Positions 59,938 to 64,000 of a DNA stretch of 64,000 bases are shown one piece after another; positions within the stretch are counted from its first letter, which is position 1, and every line of letters starts with the position of its first letter. The DNA comes from Pseudomonas sediminis (GTDB lineage Bacteria; Pseudomonadota; Gammaproteobacteria; Pseudomonadales; Pseudomonadaceae), in assembly GCF_039555755.1 (NCBI RefSeq), contig NZ_CP154631.1, positions 3,596,001-3,660,000 on the forward strand. The letters are read 5' to 3'. The position numbers and the translations under genes were made by a program. The notes below the pieces were generated by a model, which saw nothing but the letters and a program-made list of their open reading frames with translations, did no database searches and had not been told where the DNA came from.

Positions 59938-59940
59938 CGG

Positions 59941-61395
59941 TCAGTGTTTCCAGAAGCTGCGGGTGATCAGCACCAGCACGGTCAGAATTTCCAGGCGGCC
60001 CAGCAGCATGCCGGCACTTAGCAGCCACTTGGCTGAATCCGGCAGGCTGGCGAAGTTGCCGGCCGGGCCGATGATCGGGCCGAGGCCCGGGCCGACGTTG
60101 CACACCGCGGTGGCAGCGCCGGTCAGCGCGGTGACCCAATCCAGGCCGGTAAGGGTCAGGGCCAGGGCCAGCACGCCGATAGTGATGGTGAAGAAGAAGG
60201 AGAAGGTGATCATCGAACGCACGATCTCTTCATCGAGATTGTGGTTGTTGTACTGCTGCTTGATCACCGCGCGGGGGTGCACCAACTGCATCAGGTTGGC
60301 CTTGAGCAGGACATAGGCGACCTGGAAGCGGAAGATCTTCAGGCCGCCTGCGGTGGAGCCCGAGCAGCCGCCGACGAAGGTCAGGTAGAAGAACAGCAGC
60401 ACGGCGAAGCTGCCCCAGGTGGTGTAGTCGCCGAGGGCGAAGCCGGTGGTGGTGACCACCGAGGTGACGTTTACCGCGACGATGCGAAAGGCGTCGAGCC
60501 AGGCGTAGTCCGAGTTGATCCACAACCAGGTGCCGAAGACCAGCCAGGTCAGCAGCAAAAAACCGATGAAGCCGCGAACCTGATGATCTTTGAACAGGGC
60601 GTTGCGATTGCCGCGAATAAAGGCGACGTAAAGCATGAACGGCATGCCGCCAAGCAGCATCAGGACCACCGCCGTCCAATGCACGGCCGGTTCTGGCCAG
60701 TGCGCCAGGGACACGTCCGAGGTGGAGAATCCGCCGGTGGAGATCGCTGCCATGGAGTGGTTGATGGCGTCGAAAGGGCTCATGCCTGCCGCCCAGAAGG
60801 CCAGGAAACCCAGCAGCGTCAGGGCCAGATAAATCACTAACAGATACTTCGCCGCCATGTGCGAGCGTGGCATTACCTTCTCGCCCCAGTCCGAGGATTC
60901 GGTCTGGAACAGGCGCATGCCACCGACGCGCAGCAGCGGCAGAATGGCGACGGCCATGCCAATGAAGCCGATCCCGCCGAGCCAATGCAGCATCGAGCGC
61001 CAGATCAGGATGCCGGGTGACATGCTGTCCAGGCCAACCAGTACGGTGGAGCCGGTGGTGGTGATGCCGGACATGGTTTCGAAGATGGCGTCGGTGTAAC
61101 TGATATGTGCAATCAGCATCAACGGCAGCGCGGCGAAGGCGCACACCACGGTCCAGCTTCCGGTGGTGAGCAGGTACATATCTCGTGGTCGCAACTGAGC
61201 GTTTTGCGGTCGACCGGGAGCCACCAGAGCGAGCCCTGTGATCAGGGTGATCAGGCTGGACCAGAGGAAAGCGTTGAGATCTTCCGGGTGCTCGAAGATC
61301 AGCAGCGTCAGCATCGGAATGGCCATGCTGATCGCCAGGGTAATCAGGAATATGCCGATGATGAAACCGATGGTACGTAGCGTCGGCAAGGCCAT
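59941..61395 (-). CDS. trkH: TrkH potassium transporter subunit, copy 1
   Basis: 484 residues: MALPTLRTIGFIIGIFLITLAISMAIPML. Pore loops are SGITTTGSTV, AAISTGGFST, VTTTGFALGD and CNVGPGLGPIIG, the last being closer to the E. coli TrkH consensus than in copy 2. The length equals copy 2 exactly, so this looks like a tandem duplication with later divergence. It is the first gene of the leftward pair and is separated by 150 bases from the divergent YkgJ gene. Confidence 0.93.
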   Translation of the reverse strand: MALPTLRTIGFIIGIFLITLAISMAIPMLTLLIFEHPEDLNAFLWSSLITLITGLALVAPGRPQNAQLRPRDMYLLTTGSWTVVCAFAALPLMLIAHISYTDAIFETMSGITTTGSTVLVGLDSMSPGILIWRSMLHWLGGIGFIGMAVAILPLLRVGGMRLFQTESSDWGEKVMPRSHMAAKYLLVIYLALTLLGFLAFWAAGMSPFDAINHSMAAISTGGFSTSDVSLAHWPEPAVHWTAVVLMLLGGMPFMLYVAFIRGNRNALFKDHQVRGFIGFLLLTWLVFGTWLWINSDYAWLDAFRIVAVNVTSVVTTTGFALGDYTTWGSFAVLLFFYLTFVGGCSGSTAGGLKIFRFQVAYVLLKANLMQLVHPRAVIKQQYNNHNLDEEIVRSMITFSFFFTITIGVLALALTLTGLDWVTALTGAATAVCNVGPGLGPIIGPAGNFASLPDSAKWLLSAGMLLGRLEILTVLVLITRSFWKH

Positions 61396-61545
61396 TTAGG
61401 GGGCTCTGGCGGGTTGTAAAAGTGCGCCATTCTACCCGTGGACGGGCGGCTGTAAACCGCTGCACCAAGGGGCTTTACAAGCGCATCGCCAAGCATAGAA
61501 TAGCCGCCAGTTGCCGACGTCCGTCGGTTTCCGAGTCCTCCCCAA

Positions 61546-61917
61546 ATGTCCGAAGCTAATCCTTGCCTTACGTGCGGCGCCTGCTGCGCGTTTTTTCGTG
61601 TGTCCTTCTTCTGGGGTGAGTGCCAATCCGCGGGCGGTAGCGTGCCGGATGAGCAGGTTATCCAGATCAGCCCTCATTACGTCGCCATGCGTGGCACGGA
61701 GAGCAAACCGGCACGTTGCACGCAACTGTTGGGCGATGTCGGTTGTGGGGTGCGTTGCACCATGTATGAACAGCGTTCGAGTAGCTGCCGCGAGTTCGAA
61801 GCGTCATGGGCGAACGGTGAGCACAACCCGCGTTGCGACGATGCGCGCAAGGCTTACGGTCTGCCACCGCTCACTCCGCCGGTGCAGCCGGTGATATCGC
61901 CTGACCGCGTCGCCTGA
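61546..61917 (+). CDS. YkgJ-family cysteine-cluster protein
   Basis: 123 residues. The N-terminal CLTCGACCAFFRVSFFWGEC, later CTQLLGDVGCGVRCTMYEQRSSSCREFE and a C-terminal CDDARKAYGLPPLTPP match the YkgJ/UPF0153 zinc- or iron-binding family: seven or eight conserved cysteines in CxxCGxCC and CxxY-RSSxCR-F patterns. No enzyme activity is established for the family. It starts divergently from trkH copy 1. Confidence 0.88.
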   Translation: MSEANPCLTCGACCAFFRVSFFWGECQSAGGSVPDEQVIQISPHYVAMRGTESKPARCTQLLGDVGCGVRCTMYEQRSSSCREFEASWANGEHNPRCDDARKAYGLPPLTPPVQPVISPDRVA

Positions 61918-62016
61918 CGGCAGCTCAAAACGCAGGTAAAGCAGGGCATCGTCTGGACAGCCGAAGCGCGTTTGTGGAGGGTGTCTCGGGGCGAAGCTTT
62001 GCCATTGCAGCGTTCT

Positions 62017-62191
62017 CTCGATTCGCGGCGGGGCGCCGCTCCTACAAGGCGATGCGGTGCCTGCGGCGTTTGCTTAGGAGCCCCGCCCCGGAGTGAGGCC
62101 TTTTGCTTTACGGTGTGTTTGCGATTCGCCGCGAGGCGCGGCTCCTACAAGACTCTTGCATACCGCTGAGCTTGCAGCTTGCAGCTTGCAG
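62017..62191. repeat. Pair of GGAGC-type REP elements and a heptamer tandem repeat
   Basis: Two degenerate copies of the Pseudomonas REP core (ATTCGCGGC-GGGGCGCCGCTCCTACAA near 62021-62047 and ATTCGCCGC-GAGGCGCGGCTCCTACAA near 62124-62150) lie in direct orientation 103 bases apart. They are followed by three exact copies of CTTGCAG (62171-62191). This is nearly all of the 312-base gap before the nitroreductase gene. No gene is seen in it. Confidence 0.65.
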
Positions 62192-62229
62192 CATTGAGAA
62201 TGCGCCATCTTTGTTTTTGGAGGTGGCCG

Positions 62230-62790
62230 ATGGAAGCTCTCGACGCTCTGCTCAACCGTGTTTCTGTTCCTCGCCTGGTCGAACCAGCCCCGGATGCCGC
62301 GCAGCGTGACCTGATGTTTCGTGCCGCCCTGCGCGCCCCGGATCATGGCCAACTGCGTCCCTGGCGTTTTCTGACGATCGAAGGGGCGGCGCGTGAGCGC
62401 ATGGGCGAACTGTTCGCCGAAGCCTTGCAGGTCGCCGATGCGCAGGCCGCGCCGGAGGCGCTGAACAAGGCGCGTGGCATGCCGCTGCGTGCTCCATTGC
62501 TGGTGGTGGTGATCGCTCGCGTGCAGGCTCATCCCAAGGTGCCGGCCTCCGAGCAGGTGATCGCGGCTGGCTGTGCCGCGCATGGCATGCTGCTGGCTGC
62601 GCATGCTCAGGGCATCGGCGCGGTCTGGCGCACCGGCGACATGGCCTACGACGCCCACGTGGGCAAAGGTCTGGGCCTGGCGGCGGACGAACAGATCATC
62701 GCCTATCTCTACCTCGGCACGCCGGAGCGTGAGCTGCGCCGCGCCCCGGAAGTGGTCGTCGAGGATTTCGTCAGCGCCTGGCAGGGCTGA
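62230..62790 (+). CDS. Nitroreductase-family protein (YdjA type)
   Basis: 186 residues from ATG 62230, with GGAGG before it. It is the short FMN-dependent nitroreductase form with APDHGQLRPWRFLTIEG near the N-terminus (the FMN-contacting R.APD.G..RPW motif of YdjA) and GIGAVWRTGDMAYDAHVGKGLGL. C-terminal GLAADEQIIAYLYLGTPE also fits. It reduces small quinones or nitro compounds in relatives; the physiological substrate is unknown. An upstream in-frame ATG at 62179 lies in the repeat and is not used. Confidence 0.88.
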   Translation: MEALDALLNRVSVPRLVEPAPDAAQRDLMFRAALRAPDHGQLRPWRFLTIEGAARERMGELFAEALQVADAQAAPEALNKARGMPLRAPLLVVVIARVQAHPKVPASEQVIAAGCAAHGMLLAAHAQGIGAVWRTGDMAYDAHVGKGLGLAADEQIIAYLYLGTPERELRRAPEVVVEDFVSAWQG

Positions 62791-62802
62791 TCGACACGCG
62801 CT

Positions 62803-64000
62803 TCAGCCTGCCTGCTGCCTGGTCGGCAGGCTGAGCGTGGCAACGAAGCCGCCTTCTGGATGGTTGGCCAGCAGCAGCTCGCCGCCATGGCGCTGCGCGG
62901 CTCGGCGTGCGATGGCCAGCCCGAGGCCGTGGCCGGTGCTGCTCTGACCGGGTGCACGAAAGAAAGGTTTGCCCAACTGCTGCAGGTGCTCGCTGGCCAC
63001 GCCAGGGCCATGGTCGCGCACGCTCAGCGTGACGCTTGCACCCTGGCGCTGCATGCTGATGACGACAGGCTGATCCGCTGGGCTGAAGCGCAAGGCATTG
63101 CGTAGCAGGTTGTCCAGCGCGCGTTCCAGCATGTCTGGCCAGCCTTCCAGGCGTGCCGCGGGGTCGAGATCGATCTGCAACTGTTGCTGTGGGGCGGTCA
63201 GGCGAGCGTCTTCCTGCAGTTTGCCGAGCAGGGCGGCCAGATCGACGGGGTGCGCATCGCCCGGGTCTGCATCCAGGCGCGCCAAGGCAAGAATTTCGCT
63301 GATCAGCGCTTCCAGCCGGTCACACTCCTGACTCAGGCGTGGCCACAGCCTTTCTCGTTCTGCCACGTCGGCGCGCTCTGTCAGAGCCAGGGCGATGCGC
63401 AGGCGCGCCAGGGGGGAACGTAACTCGTGGGAGACATCGCGCAGTAGCTGGCGCTGGCTACCGATCAACCCTTGCAGGCGCTCGCCCATGCGGTTGAAGT
63501 CCTTGGCCAGCAGGCCCAGCTCGTCGCGGCGGGTGGCCAGACGAGCCAGGCTGTTCTGCTGATAGGCGGTCTGACCGAGGTCATGCACTGCGCCGCGCAA
63601 GCGGTCCAGTGGGCGGGTAATCGACAGCGTCAGCATCAGGCTGAACAGCGTCAGCACCACCAGGGCAATAGCGATGGCGCTGAGTGGCCAGAACAGGCTG
63701 CCGCGGTGCCAGGCTGCCAGTTCCGGGTGTGGAATTCGGTAGATGAACAGGTAGCTTTCGCCGCTTTCCGGGCTGGTGTATTCGGCGGTCAGACGCCGCC
63801 AGGGCAAGCGACGGTCGTCGCCTTGACGCGCCTCGAAGGCTGCGGCACGGGACGGAAAAGTGCCTTTGACCAGTTGCTGGCCGCTCTCGCCAAGCACTTG
63901 CGTGTCGATGCGGTATTCGCGTTTGCGCTGTTCGAGAAAGTCCTGTGCGGCTGCTGGCCCCTGCTGTTCGTAGCGCTTGACCCATTTGCTGTCGAGGCCA
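62803..64000 (-). CDS. cpxS: Sensor histidine kinase, CpxA/CpxS-like (N-terminus beyond window)
   Basis: The frame stays open to the right edge, so the N-terminus is missing. The visible part has a periplasmic domain (EQRKREYRIDTQVLGESGQQL), one membrane helix (FWPLSAIAIALVVLTLFSLML), a HAMP linker, the H-box RDVSHELRSPLARL, N-box NLLRNALRFS, DHGPGV and GHGLGLAI. This is the OmpR-type partner kinase layout. CpxS is suggested by the nitroreductase-YkgJ-trkH neighbourhood I recall from P. aeruginosa. It would sense envelope stress. The partner regulator would lie to the right and is not seen. Confidence 0.88.
   Translation of the reverse strand, partial: GLDSKWVKRYEQQGPAAAQDFLEQRKREYRIDTQVLGESGQQLVKGTFPSRAAAFEARQGDDRRLPWRRLTAEYTSPESGESYLFIYRIPHPELAAWHRGSLFWPLSAIAIALVVLTLFSLMLTLSITRPLDRLRGAVHDLGQTAYQQNSLARLATRRDELGLLAKDFNRMGERLQGLIGSQRQLLRDVSHELRSPLARLRIALALTERADVAERERLWPRLSQECDRLEALISEILALARLDADPGDAHPVDLAALLGKLQEDARLTAPQQQLQIDLDPAARLEGWPDMLERALDNLLRNALRFSPADQPVVISMQRQGASVTLSVRDHGPGVASEHLQQLGKPFFRAPGQSSTGHGLGLAIARRAAQRHGGELLLANHPEGGFVATLSLPTRQQAG

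Noticed and set aside
62803..63897. Start of the sensor kinase at 63897 (GTG)
   Set aside because: The frame continues upstream with normal coding sequence to base 64000; the GTG lies in the middle of the periplasmic domain.
1..64000. Anti-phage defence island, prophage or integrative element
   Set aside because: No integrase, transposase, restriction or toxin-antitoxin genes were recognised. Gene content is mostly core or Lap-locus, and composition is even apart from the lapA promoter region.

Overview
The window is ordinary-looking chromosome of a gamma-proteobacterium of the genus Pseudomonas in the broad sense, most likely the mendocina/oleovorans/alcaliphila branch. The evidence is high GC, Pseudomonas-type gene neighbourhoods (aroC beside an MFS gene and an mtnD-like gene; recQ followed by an HsbD-like cyclase, marR, a FimV paralogue and plpD; cyaB near trkH and a CpxS-like kinase), a complete Lap adhesion locus and several REP-type palindromes. 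Organism and orthology statements rest on memory of these families. I saw no tRNA, rRNA, insertion sequence, prophage or CRISPR array.

Layout. 1-6841: purine-ring catabolism: a Tsx/OmpK-type porin (cut by the window edge), an NCS2 urate/xanthine permease, the leftward operon puuE-uraD-allA-puuD and the divergent hiuH. Three TTGTNNACAA-type sites suggest one GntR-like regulator. Allantoicase is not in the cluster. 6948-16792: a GNAT-like membrane-anchored protein, a secreted alpha/beta hydrolase, aroC, an MFS transporter, an acireductone-dioxygenase homologue that has lost all four metal ligands, a 132-bp palindromic repeat, the alkylation-repair pair alkA-ogt, a DMT exporter, aceK and an unannotated 43-codon gene. 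16798-19671: a wrecked metallo-beta-lactamase-fold gene, an Aer-type energy-taxis receptor and a DTW-domain tRNA modification enzyme.

19857-39602: the Lap system. lapE-lapB-lapC (type I secretion channel, ATPase and adaptor) run leftward and face an 11-kb lapA-like adhesin gene running rightward. The adhesin has a retention module, a TAAG LapG site, two sets of long tandem repeats, a von Willebrand A domain and RTX repeats. A short coiled-coil gene follows, then the control pair lapG-lapD. Together these genes secrete the adhesin, hold it in the outer membrane and release it when c-di-GMP falls.

39755-49874: ybaN-like and yecA-like genes, recQ, a membrane diguanylate cyclase gene (probable hsbD) interrupted by an in-frame TAA, a MarR regulator with a palindromic operator, a FimV-like protein, the patatin autotransporter plpD and a SelW-like protein. 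49986-64000: a Gly/Pro-rich secreted protein, a DMT transporter overlapping a tRNA-binding-domain gene, two AraC regulators, an LpxH-like phosphoesterase overlapping a GT4 glycosyltransferase, cyaB with two small upstream genes (HD and Mpo1-like), two tandem trkH genes, a YkgJ-type Cys-cluster protein, a nitroreductase and a CpxS-like kinase cut by the window end.
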